A stretch of DNA of 5,785 bases from the NCBI GenBank assembly GCA_938030845.1, contig CALHIC010000528.1:1-5785 (forward strand), written 5' to 3'. The stretch is from an uncultured Oribacterium sp. (lineage in GTDB: Bacteria > Bacillota > Clostridia > Lachnospirales > Lachnospiraceae). How positions within the stretch are numbered: the stretch's first letter is position 1; each line of letters begins with the position of its first letter. Made by a program: the position numbers and the translations under genes. Of this stretch, positions 1-5,785 are shown one piece after another. The notes under the pieces are model-generated. The model was not told the DNA's origin, did no database searches, and worked only from the letters and a program-made list of their open reading frames with translations.

Positions 1-325
1 TTCCATTAATATAAACCTTGCTAGAATAATCTACTCCCTCAAAATGTAGAATAAATCGTTTTCCCTCCAGTTCTTGCTTCTTCACGGGCAGTATCCTCTG
101 ATACCATAAATATCCGGAATGGTTCTGAATATGTACTCCGCTCTCTTTTGTTTCCGGACTAAAGGGAACCAAAATTTTCCTCTTTTCCGTCACCGGTATT
201 CCTATCTCCCAATGGCTTTTTTCTCCGGTCTTTTCATTGTCAAAAGCAAAATCCCATTCCCCATTTAGTTCTATCCACGAGTCTCTTACTAATTGTGGTC
301 TGGGATAATTTTCAATATGTTTCAT
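1..325 (-). CDS. Glycoside hydrolase family 2, N-terminal fragment (cut by window edge)
   Basis: This is the first 108 codons of a gene that runs off the left edge, so no stop is visible. The ATG at 325-323 follows a good ribosome binding site (GGAGA at 331-335, 5 bases upstream). The N-terminus contains YPRPQLVRDSW (residues 7-17) and LNGEWDFAFD (20-29), then VPFSPE (53-58), SGYLWYQR (70-77) and a segment ending in HFEGVDYSSKVYING (94-108). These are the hallmarks of the N-terminal jelly-roll sugar-binding domain of GH2 enzymes (beta-galactosidase, beta-glucuronidase, beta-mannosidase relatives). No signal peptide is visible, so it should be cytoplasmic and act on imported substrate. The catalytic TIM barrel lies outside the window, so the sugar specificity cannot be read. 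It lies 17 bases after the upstream permease gene and is very probably in the same operon. The family call is firm; the exact activity is open. Confidence 0.88.
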   Translation of the reverse strand, partial: MKHIENYPRPQLVRDSWIELNGEWDFAFDNEKTGEKSHWEIGIPVTEKRKILVPFSPETKESGVHIQNHSGYLWYQRILPVKKQELEGKRFILHFEGVDYSSKVYING

Positions 326-342
326 GCTATTCTCCTTTTCCT

Positions 343-1164
343 TTATCCTTTGATACCACCTGTACTAATTCCTTGAACAATTTGCTTTTCAAATATCAGA
401 TACAAAATAATCATTGGCAAAGAAGCCACCATATTTATACACATTGGAATGACAAAATCCGGCCGTTCTATCTTAATCAACGTCGGAATCCCGATAGATA
501 GTTTTTCGCTAAATATACAAAGTAGTGGCCAGATATAATTATTCCAACTTGCGATGAAACTCATGATGGCAATCGTCGCAATGATTGGCCTTGAAAGCGG
601 AAGGACTACTTTACTGTATATTATCCATTCTCCGCCTCCATCAATTCGTACTGCCTCAAAAAGTTCTCTTGGTAGTGACCTAAAAAAGCTGTAAGTGATT
701 ACAAAATTCATAGAACTGGCCACAGAGGGTAAAATCAAACCGCTATAGCTATCAATTAGCTTTAATTTGCTCATTAATACAAATAAAGGAATAATCGTTG
801 CCTCACTGGGAACCAGAATTCCAATAAGGAAGTAATAATAGAAAAAACTACTTCCTTTAAAGGAAATATGAGCTATGCTATACGCCGCTAATGTAGACAC
901 AAGAACAGACAATGCAGTTGTCACAATAGCAACAATCAGGCTATTACAGAACCAACGAAATACTCCTGTTTTCAGTAAAACCTGGGGATAGTTCTTTAAC
1001 GTATAGGGTGGTGTAAACCAGGAAAATACATTATGAAATTGTTTTCCTTCGTATTGAACGGAACAGAACAGTCCCCAAATAATCGGAGAAAGCATAATTA
1101 AAGCAACAAGTAAGGAAAGCGCAGAAATAAGCTTGCTTTGTATTGTTTTCGTTCTATTTCTCAT
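343..1164 (-). CDS. Carbohydrate ABC transporter permease, MalG/UgpE-like
   Basis: This is a 273-residue inner permease subunit of a binding-protein-dependent sugar importer (CUT1 type), a usual length for the family. It has about six hydrophobic membrane segments (roughly residues 12-34, 72-98, 106-131, 139-160, 194-216 and 240-258). The cytoplasmic EAA loop that docks with the ATPase is clear at residues 170-193 (EAVRIDGGGEW, then LPLSRP), and the C-terminus GISTGGIKG is typical of MalG-like proteins. The frame is open back to an ATG at 1218, but I chose the ATG at 1164. It has an AGGAAGG ribosome binding site 6 bases upstream and a normal N-terminus, whereas the longer form would overlap the previous gene by about 50 bases. 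The upstream permease stops 2 bases before this ATG, which suggests translational coupling. The GH2 gene follows 17 bases downstream. The substrate cannot be told from the permease. Confidence 0.93.
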   Translation of the reverse strand: MRNRTKTIQSKLISALSLLVALIMLSPIIWGLFCSVQYEGKQFHNVFSWFTPPYTLKNYPQVLLKTGVFRWFCNSLIVAIVTTALSVLVSTLAAYSIAHISFKGSSFFYYYFLIGILVPSEATIIPLFVLMSKLKLIDSYSGLILPSVASSMNFVITYSFFRSLPRELFEAVRIDGGGEWIIYSKVVLPLSRPIIATIAIMSFIASWNNYIWPLLCIFSEKLSIGIPTLIKIERPDFVIPMCINMVASLPMIILYLIFEKQIVQGISTGGIKG

Positions 1165-1166
1165 AC

Positions 1167-2078
1167 TCAACCTTCCTCTTGTCTTCCAAATCGTCTTTGA
1201 ATAAATACCAATAGACATAAAACAACAAACAAGAAATACGACATTGCAGAAGCATATCCCAACTTATTCTTTTCAAATGCCTGTTGATATATATATTGTA
1301 TTAGAGAACGCGTGGTATTAGCCGGTCCTCCACCCGTCATTAAATGAATTTGTCCAAAAACTTTAAAGCTGGCAATAATTTGGAGCATCATCACAAGGAA
1401 AATTGTCGGTTTTAATAGCGGTACAGTAATCTTCCAAAATATTTGGAGCGGTGCCGCACCATCTACTTTTGCAGCATCATACAAAACCTCCGGTATATCC
1501 TGTAAAGCGGCTAAATACAGCAACATAGAAAATCCTATAGTCCACCATAAAGTCATAGCCACTAAGCTAAACCACACTTTATTAGAATCTTGTAACCATA
1601 AAATCTCCTTCTGACCATTCAAGAAATGAAAAGCCCGTAAAAAACCATTTAGTAATCCACGGTAAGGCGCAAAAACAAAACTGGCTAAATAAGAGGCAAC
1701 CGAAACTGATAGTACTCCGGGTAAGTAATATGCCGTCCTTAAAAAACGCCGGAAGCAAACGGCTCTGTTTGCCAATAATGCAAGGATAAATGATAAAATA
1801 ACCAAGAATGGTACAGAAAAAATCACAAATTTTACAGTGTGGATGCAGGATAAGTAGAAATTCTTATCCTGCATCATCTTTTTATAATTTTCTATACCAA
1901 CAAAACTGGTCTTTCCCATCAAATTCCAATTGCATAAACTGACATATATCCCTTGAAAAACAGGGAAGATTGTAAAGATAGAATAGAGCACGAAGAAAGG
2001 CATAATAAATAAAATTACCACAGCTTGCTTTTTCCCTATTTTATGTTTGTTATATGGATCAGATAGCAATCTATTCAT
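1167..2078 (-). CDS. Carbohydrate ABC transporter permease, MalF/UgpA-like
   Basis: This is a 303-residue membrane permease that pairs with the MalG-like subunit encoded just downstream. A short basic N-terminus (KHKIGKKQ, residues 11-18) is followed by a first membrane helix at about 19-45. Further helices lie at about 82-104, 116-137, 168-192, 223-243 and 278-295. The ATPase-docking EAA loop is at residues 201-224 (DAAKVDGAAP, then TVPLLKP). The TGGGPANTT stretch at 248-256 is characteristic of MalF/UgpA-like sugar permeases. The ribosome binding site is weak (GTAGG about 6 bases before the ATG), unlike the strong ones on neighbouring genes, so translation may depend partly on the upstream lipoprotein gene 29 bases away. 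Its TGA stop lies 2 bases before the next ATG. No defects were seen. The family is clear; the substrate is unknown. Confidence 0.94.
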   Translation of the reverse strand: MNRLLSDPYNKHKIGKKQAVVILFIMPFFVLYSIFTIFPVFQGIYVSLCNWNLMGKTSFVGIENYKKMMQDKNFYLSCIHTVKFVIFSVPFLVILSFILALLANRAVCFRRFLRTAYYLPGVLSVSVASYLASFVFAPYRGLLNGFLRAFHFLNGQKEILWLQDSNKVWFSLVAMTLWWTIGFSMLLYLAALQDIPEVLYDAAKVDGAAPLQIFWKITVPLLKPTIFLVMMLQIIASFKVFGQIHLMTGGGPANTTRSLIQYIYQQAFEKNKLGYASAMSYFLFVVLCLLVFIQRRFGRQEEG

Positions 2079-2107
2079 GGTTTACCTACTATTCTTTGAT
2101 GATTTTT

Positions 2108-3481
2108 TTAATCCAAATTATTGTCCACAGCCTCTTTAAGAGCAGTTCCGGCTTCATCTAAAGAACTGTTTCCTGTTAAATATGCGCCTACTGCATCCAT
2201 CAAATCTTTTTTTATTCCGCCATAATAATGTTCACTTTGTGGTGCATATTTTGCATACTCCAACTCGGAAATCACATTATATCCTTTGAGTTTTTTATAC
2301 TCTTCACTCTGGTTAGCTTCATTTGCAGAGGGAATTTGTCCGGATCCTGCCCAAACGATACCTCCGTCTTTTGACGCATATACCATAAATTGAACTGCGG
2401 ACAAAGTCTCTTCTTCTGTTCTTTTTTCTTTTTTGGGAAGAATCAAAGTATGGGAATCAGCCCAACAATATGGCTTATCGCCAAATAATTGTGGAAAAGT
2501 TGTATTATTGAACTTAAGGTTTTCAGTCTGCTCATACGCTCCGGTTAACCAAGTACCACCAAAAAGTATAGCCGCTTTACCGGATTGGAATAAAGCCTGG
2601 CTATCATCAATACCGGGAAGAATATAGCCCTCTTTATAAAGTACTTCTAATTCCTCCAGCGCTTTTTTACCAATCTCTACATCTAAGGTGTTCTTTCCTT
2701 CTGCATTGATGAAATCCTTTCCACCCATTTGGAAATAAATTGCATACCAAGTTCTAAAGGGATCATCTCCGGACTGTGTTAATCCCAATGGAGATATTTC
2801 CGCAGGTAATTTTTCTTTGCATCGCTTTAAGATATCTTTAAATCCTTCCATATCCTTCACATTAAGAAGTTCCTCTTCCGTAACTCCCGCTTCTTCCAGA
2901 AGGCTGGTATTGTAATACATTACCTCAGCATGGGTATCTAAGGGAATGGCATAGATTTTCCCATCAATGCTTACAGAATCAAGACTGGATTTCTGATAGT
3001 CCTTTGATAAATCAATATTAAGTTTCTTCAAATAATCATCTAATGGCTCCGCAACACCACTCTGGGAAAGCTCATATAGTTTAGAAACATGAGAGATACC
3101 AATATCAGGACCTTTTCCCGCAGCTACAGCAGTCTGTAATTTCGTATAATAATCATCCCAGACAAGCGTAATAATCTCCACCGGATTTTTAGGATTAGTT
3201 TGATTATACTGGTCTTTTATTTGTTTGAACCAATCTCCATCTCCTCCGGTAAATAAGGACCAAAAGCTTAAAGTACCCGCAGGAACAGTAACTTCTTCAG
3301 GGTTATCCACTGTTCCGGTTCCATTTGTTGTCTCTTCTGTTTTCCCTGCTTCTTCCGCTTTTGTCTCCATCTGGGCTTGTGAAGCAGAATCCTTAGCATC
3401 TTGTGCAGCTCCTCCACATGCGGACAAAGCCATTCCTGCCGCAAGTGAAAGACTTAGAAATAGACGTTCTTTTCTTTTCAT
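2108..3481 (-). CDS. Family 1 extracellular solute-binding lipoprotein (sugar ABC importer)
   Basis: This 457-residue lipoprotein captures the substrate outside the membrane and delivers it to the MalF/MalG-like pair. The start is the ATG at 3481, which has a strong GGAGG site 7 bases upstream; the frame extends 13 codons further to an ATG at 3520, but that form would lack a proper signal peptide start. A basic N-terminus (MKRKER) and hydrophobic core lead to a lipobox LSAC with the lipid-modified cysteine at residue 22. Residues 23-66 form a low-complexity linker rich in Ala, Glu, Thr and Gly. The folded domain begins at about 67 (GTLSFWSLFTGGDGDW). Family features include AAGKGPDIGISH (120-131), DGKIYAIPLD (173-182) and SGKAAILFGGTWLTGAY (300-316), typical of bacterial extracellular solute-binding proteins family 1. 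Length is normal. The downstream GH2 gene suggests an oligosaccharide or glycoside ligand, but this is inference. Confidence 0.94.
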   Translation of the reverse strand: MKRKERLFLSLSLAAGMALSACGGAAQDAKDSASQAQMETKAEEAGKTEETTNGTGTVDNPEEVTVPAGTLSFWSLFTGGDGDWFKQIKDQYNQTNPKNPVEIITLVWDDYYTKLQTAVAAGKGPDIGISHVSKLYELSQSGVAEPLDDYLKKLNIDLSKDYQKSSLDSVSIDGKIYAIPLDTHAEVMYYNTSLLEEAGVTEEELLNVKDMEGFKDILKRCKEKLPAEISPLGLTQSGDDPFRTWYAIYFQMGGKDFINAEGKNTLDVEIGKKALEELEVLYKEGYILPGIDDSQALFQSGKAAILFGGTWLTGAYEQTENLKFNNTTFPQLFGDKPYCWADSHTLILPKKEKRTEEETLSAVQFMVYASKDGGIVWAGSGQIPSANEANQSEEYKKLKGYNVISELEYAKYAPQSEHYYGGIKKDLMDAVGAYLTGNSSLDEAGTALKEAVDNNLD

Positions 3482-3514
3482 ACCATATCCTCCTTTGTTA
3501 TGAAAATATTGTTG

Positions 3515-3535
3515 TACCAAGCAAATGCTTTGGTA
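3515..3535. repeat. Second inverted repeat TACCAA / TTGGTA sharing an arm with the first
   Basis: TACCAA (3515-3520) and TTGGTA (3530-3535) are exact reverse complements 9 bases apart. Inside them is a further near-palindrome, AAGCAAATGCTT (3519-3530), with 5-base arms around a central AA. As RNA the stem would be 6 bp plus about 2 bp after a bulged A, with a 4-base loop. The two TACCAA copies (3515-3520 and 3546-3551) are 31 bases apart, close to three turns of the DNA helix. The outer arms compete for the middle one, so the two RNA hairpins would be mutually exclusive. Confidence 0.5.
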
Positions 3536-3552
3536 TAGATACAGATACCAAA
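3529..3552. repeat. Perfect 8-base inverted repeat, ATACCAAA / TTTGGTAT
   Basis: The arms TTTGGTAT (3529-3536) and ATACCAAA (3545-3552) are exact reverse complements separated by 8 bases. In RNA from the minus strand they could form an 8-bp stem with an 8-base loop; as DNA they resemble a dimeric regulator's operator. No T-run follows the stem, so it is not a standard intrinsic terminator. The arm at 3529-3536 is shared with the adjacent repeat. Confidence 0.6.
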
Positions 3553-3562
3553 ACTCTATACA

Positions 3563-4483
3563 CTAATTCTCTTTCACATAATTCTGTCCCAGCTTATTTG
3601 GCGCTCTGAGATCTTTCCTGCAAACCGTTAGAACAATCACTAAAACATAAGGCAATGCACTAAAGAGTTCACTGGGTATGGTACTCATACCTAAAGCCTT
3701 TACATAAACTCCAATCGCCTCTGATACGCCAAACACAGTGCCGAAAATCAATGCCCCTACCGGATTCCAATTTCCTAAAAAGCAAATTCCAAAAGCAATC
3801 CAACCGCGACCACTGATGATTTCAGATGTATACATCCCCACATTACATAAAGAGTAGTATGCTCCTGCAATTCCTCCCAAACAACCGGCGACTGCGACTG
3901 CCGTAAAACGAATCTTTAATATATCTATTCCCGCGGTATCAACGGCTTCCGGATTCTCTCCACAGGATCTAAGTGTAAGTCCCAATGCTGTATGATTCAT
4001 CACAAATAAAATAATTGGAATCAATAGATATGCCAGATAGGTAATAACATTTTGGGAAAATAGAATTTTACCGATAAAAGGGATCTGACTTAGCACCGGG
4101 ATCTGTATCGTGGAAAGTACCTCTACCTTTAAAGGGGTAGTCTGAATACCAAAAATAACTCGATAGAAAAAAGTACAGAACCCTGTGACTAAAATGGAAA
4201 TGGCTGTTCCCATAACAATTTGATGCTGATTCATATATACAGTGGTAAAAGCATAGAGGAGCGCAACCATGAGACCACACACCATAGCTAGCAAAAAACC
4301 AAGATATATATTCCCACTAATGTATGCTCCTATGAATCCTCCCCATGCCCCGATGAGAAATATTCCCTCTACAGCAGTAACCATCATTCCTGTTCTCTCT
4401 GCAATCACTTCTCCAAGCGCGCCAAGAATAAGAGGAGTACTCATAAAAAATGCTCTTGCCAAAAGGCTTGTTATATTGTTCAT
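3563..4483 (-). CDS. Nucleoside/simple-sugar ABC transporter permease, NupQ (YufQ)-like
   Basis: This 306-residue integral membrane permease of the BPD_transp_2 family resembles the second permease of the NupOPQ-type nucleoside importers. The N-terminal signature is clear: TPLILGALGEVIAERTGMM (16-34) leading to VEGIFLIGAWGGF (38-50). The cytoplasmic loop LGLTLRSCGENPEAVDTAGI (167-186) and the segment ISGRGWIAFGICFLGNWNPVGAL (223-245) match the family strongly, and the C-terminus has the usual RAPNKLG (293-299). About eight to nine hydrophobic segments are visible. The ATG at 4483 has a GGAGG site 6 bases upstream, and the previous gene stops just 1 base before it, so the two permeases are probably translationally coupled. 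Length is normal for the family. Known relatives carry nucleosides such as guanosine in Bacillus subtilis; the substrate here could be a nucleoside or another ribose-like compound. Confidence 0.9.
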   Translation of the reverse strand: MNNITSLLARAFFMSTPLILGALGEVIAERTGMMVTAVEGIFLIGAWGGFIGAYISGNIYLGFLLAMVCGLMVALLYAFTTVYMNQHQIVMGTAISILVTGFCTFFYRVIFGIQTTPLKVEVLSTIQIPVLSQIPFIGKILFSQNVITYLAYLLIPIILFVMNHTALGLTLRSCGENPEAVDTAGIDILKIRFTAVAVAGCLGGIAGAYYSLCNVGMYTSEIISGRGWIAFGICFLGNWNPVGALIFGTVFGVSEAIGVYVKALGMSTIPSELFSALPYVLVIVLTVCRKDLRAPNKLGQNYVKEN

Positions 4484-4484
4484 T

Positions 4485-5555
4485 CTAGGCCTCCTCTGTC
4501 ACGATTCTCTTTTTCTTAAGCTTATTTAATTCAGCCTTTCTTCTAAAGTAGAAAGACATAAGCACGAAGAGCATTACAAAGCCCTGTAGCAGGTCAATTA
4601 CGCTGGCAGGAGCATCCGTTGAATGTCCCAATGCTGTTCCTCCAACTTGTAAAAAGCCAAACAGTAGCGAAGCCGACACAACCGCAAGCGGGTGAGCATT
4701 GGCTAAAATGGCGATTCCTATTCCGTAAGATCCTATCTGCGTATCAAAGCCGGTAAGAAGCATATGCTGCATTCCATTGATTTCCACCAGTCCTGCAAGT
4801 CCTGCAATAGCACCACTAATGGCGAAGGCAAGCATATATTGCTGTTGAGGACTGATTCCGGACATTCTGGCAGCATCCTGATTTAAACCGGTCGCCCGAA
4901 TTCTAAATCCTAAAGAAGTTTTATAAAGTACATACCAAACCAATACTGCAACCAGCAAAGAAATCACAATTCCCAAGGAAACAGAGGTGCCCGGAATGAT
5001 TTTTGGCAGCCAGGTGCTTTTATCCAAATAGTCTGTTTTCAAATACTCATGTTTTGATTCCTGCAAACCGGTTCTGAGCAATAACTGCATAAGATATTGG
5101 ATAACATAGGTGGACATCATACTAATCAAAAATTCATTAGCATTAAATTTTGCCTTTAAAAATCCAATTATAAAGCCAACAACAGCACCGCCCAAAATAG
5201 CAGCTATTCCTGCCAAAAGAATTACAATTGGTCCCGAAAGCTTCCCTCCCAGCACTAGAGATACTGCCGATGCACAAATGCAACCGGAATAGAACTGTCC
5301 TTGCGCTCCAATATTGTACAGATTAGCTTTATAGGTGAACGTAAAAGCCAAACCGGTTAAAATAAGAGGAGCCGTTTTAATCAAAATATTTCCCATATTG
5401 TATGTGCTGGAAAATGTTTCTGAAAACATTACCGTAAGAGCCTGAAAAGGATTCACGGATAATAAGGGTAAAAAACTAAAGCTAATGGCTAGACCTAAAA
5501 GGATTGCGAAAAGAATCCAAAGTAAAAAATCACAAAGAATCTCTTTCTTTTTCAT
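4485..5555 (-). CDS. Nucleoside/simple-sugar ABC transporter permease, NupP (YufP)-like
   Basis: This 356-residue membrane permease is the partner of the NupQ-like subunit encoded next. After a first helix at about 8-32 it has TAPLILTGLAFTFTYKANLYNIGAQGQ in two family blocks (61-75 and 76-87), KAKFNANEFLISMMSTY (134-150), and the cytoplasmic loop LGFRIRATGLNQDAARMSGI (215-234), all typical of this permease family. GSYGIGIAILANAHPLA (275-291) lies near the channel-forming C-terminal half. The C-terminus is a charged cytoplasmic tail (RRKAELNKLKKKR, 338-350). Its ATG at 5555 directly follows the TAA of the ATPase gene with no gap, and the GGAGG site, 5 bases before the start, lies in the end of the ATPase coding sequence, so coupling is likely. 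It is full length with no visible defects. As with its partner, nucleoside transport is the best guess from the family. Confidence 0.9.
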   Translation of the reverse strand: MKKKEILCDFLLWILFAILLGLAISFSFLPLLSVNPFQALTVMFSETFSSTYNMGNILIKTAPLILTGLAFTFTYKANLYNIGAQGQFYSGCICASAVSLVLGGKLSGPIVILLAGIAAILGGAVVGFIIGFLKAKFNANEFLISMMSTYVIQYLMQLLLRTGLQESKHEYLKTDYLDKSTWLPKIIPGTSVSLGIVISLLVAVLVWYVLYKTSLGFRIRATGLNQDAARMSGISPQQQYMLAFAISGAIAGLAGLVEINGMQHMLLTGFDTQIGSYGIGIAILANAHPLAVVSASLLFGFLQVGGTALGHSTDAPASVIDLLQGFVMLFVLMSFYFRRKAELNKLKKKRIVTEEA

Positions 5556-5785
5556 TTACGCCTCCTTCAATTCATAGCCTGCCATTAACAGTCCAATCTG
5601 TTCTGTGCTAATCTCTCCATTTTGAAAAATTCCCATAATTTTTCCTTTGTATAAAATAGCAATCCTATCGGAAAGAGCAAAGATTTCCGATAGTTCTGTA
5701 GATACCAGTAGAATGCTCTTTCCCTTACTCTTTTCTCTCATAATGGTTTTATGTACATAGTTAATCTCCCCAAGATCCAGGCCTC
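5556..5785 (-). CDS. ABC transporter ATP-binding protein, C-terminal fragment, NupO (YufO)-like
   Basis: The last 75 residues of an ATPase gene that enters from the right edge are visible. The frame is open to the edge, so the internal ATG at 5741 is not a start. The fragment begins GLDLGEINYVH, which is the D-loop region right after Walker B in the second nucleotide-binding domain of tandem-domain sugar/nucleoside ATPases (usually about 500 residues in all). It continues with GKSILLVSTELSEIFALSDRI in two adjoining blocks and ends EQIGLLMAGYELKEA, where IGLLMAG is a signature ending for NupO-like proteins. The H-loop position reads STELSE, lacking the usual histidine; relatives such as RbsA also lack it in the second domain, so this fits a degenerate half rather than damage. 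It would energise the two permeases encoded immediately downstream. Walker A and the first domain are outside the window. Confidence 0.88.
   Translation of the reverse strand, partial: GLDLGEINYVHKTIMREKSKGKSILLVSTELSEIFALSDRIAILYKGKIMGIFQNGEISTEQIGLLMAGYELKEA

Larger units (their letters stand above)
3482..3562 (-). promoter_or_regulatory. Intergenic region with candidate operator upstream of the sugar importer
   Basis: This 81-base gap separates the nucleoside-type permease gene from the lipoprotein gene and is the only gap over 30 bases in the window. It holds the lipoprotein's ribosome binding site and three related half-sites (see the repeat entries). A weak -10-like TATAGA lies at 3560-3555 (minus strand), just upstream of the half-sites, but no matching -35 at normal spacing was found. 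A second AT-rich TATTTT at 3508-3503 also lacks a -35 and sits very close to the ribosome binding site. If a promoter exists here, the repeats would lie just downstream of the -10, a natural place for a repressor. A promoter is plausible but not shown. Confidence 0.4.

Noticed and set aside
295..501. Plus-strand 68-residue open frame across the GH2/MalG-like junction
   Set aside because: It is antisense to two supported genes and their ribosome binding site, with no recognisable motif.
343..1218. Longer MalG-like reading frame starting at the ATG at 1218
   Set aside because: It would overlap the MalF-like gene by about 50 bases, and the 18 added residues do not resemble a MalG N-terminus. 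The ATG at 1164 has a clear ribosome binding site.
3225..3503. Plus-strand 92-residue open frame opposite the lipoprotein signal and linker
   Set aside because: It lies wholly antisense to a well-supported gene, its composition follows from the low-complexity linker on the other strand, and it resembles no family I know.
2108..3520. Longer lipoprotein frame starting at the ATG at 3520
   Set aside because: The ATG at 3481 has the strong GGAGG site and gives a normal lipoprotein signal peptide. The extra 13 residues lie in the repeat-containing gap and would sit before the signal.
3515..3552. Intrinsic terminator between the two transporter units
   Set aside because: The possible stems are AT-rich and none is followed by a run of T on the minus strand.
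3482..3562. CcpA (cre) catabolite repression site in the gap
   Set aside because: The palindrome AAGCAAATGCTT lacks the central CG and the flanking bases of the cre consensus.
4068..4280. Minus-strand 70-residue open frame inside the NupQ-like gene
   Set aside because: It is in another frame of a well-supported permease gene, shows no family features and is a chance overlap.
5556..5741. A small separate 61-residue gene at the right edge
   Set aside because: The frame stays open to the window edge, and the residues before the internal ATG match the D-loop region of the ATPase, so it is the tail of a larger gene.

Overview
The window is a tightly packed block of seven genes, all on the minus strand, so transcription runs from the right edge to the left edge. 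The DNA is AT-rich. It has strong GGAGG-type ribosome binding sites, gene-to-gene spacings of 0-2 bases in several places, and a lipoprotein with a Gram-positive-style lipobox. Together these suggest a low-GC Firmicute, probably a clostridial gut-type organism such as a member of Lachnospiraceae. That assignment comes from style and protein resemblance, not from a marker gene.

Right part (3563-5785, in transcription order): the C-terminal end of an ABC ATPase of the tandem-domain simple-sugar/nucleoside type, cut by the window edge, followed without a gap by two polytopic permeases. This is the NupOPQ / YufOPQ (nucleoside importer) arrangement. Its BMP-family binding lipoprotein is not in the window and, if present, probably lies beyond the right edge.

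Middle (3482-3562): an 81-base gap, the largest in the window. It carries an unusual set of three related half-sites forming two overlapping inverted repeats that share the middle arm. No convincing terminator or promoter was found there, so it is the best candidate for a regulatory point between the two transport systems.

Left part (1-3481): a complete binding-protein-dependent sugar importer of the carbohydrate uptake transporter-1 type (family 1 solute-binding lipoprotein, MalF/UgpA-like permease, MalG/UgpE-like permease), followed 17 bases later by the start of a family 2 glycoside hydrolase cut by the left edge. No ATPase of the MsmK/UgpC type is present here. In Firmicutes such importers often share one encoded elsewhere. 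The likely scheme is that the lipoprotein captures an oligosaccharide or glycoside outside the cell, the two permeases import it, and the hydrolase, which has no visible signal peptide, cleaves it in the cytoplasm.

No RNA genes, mobile elements, CRISPR arrays or clear pseudogenes were seen. The region looks like an ordinary catabolic/transport cluster. Its most notable points are the side-by-side placement of two unrelated ABC importers and the repeat structure between them. I found no evidence of a new type of system.
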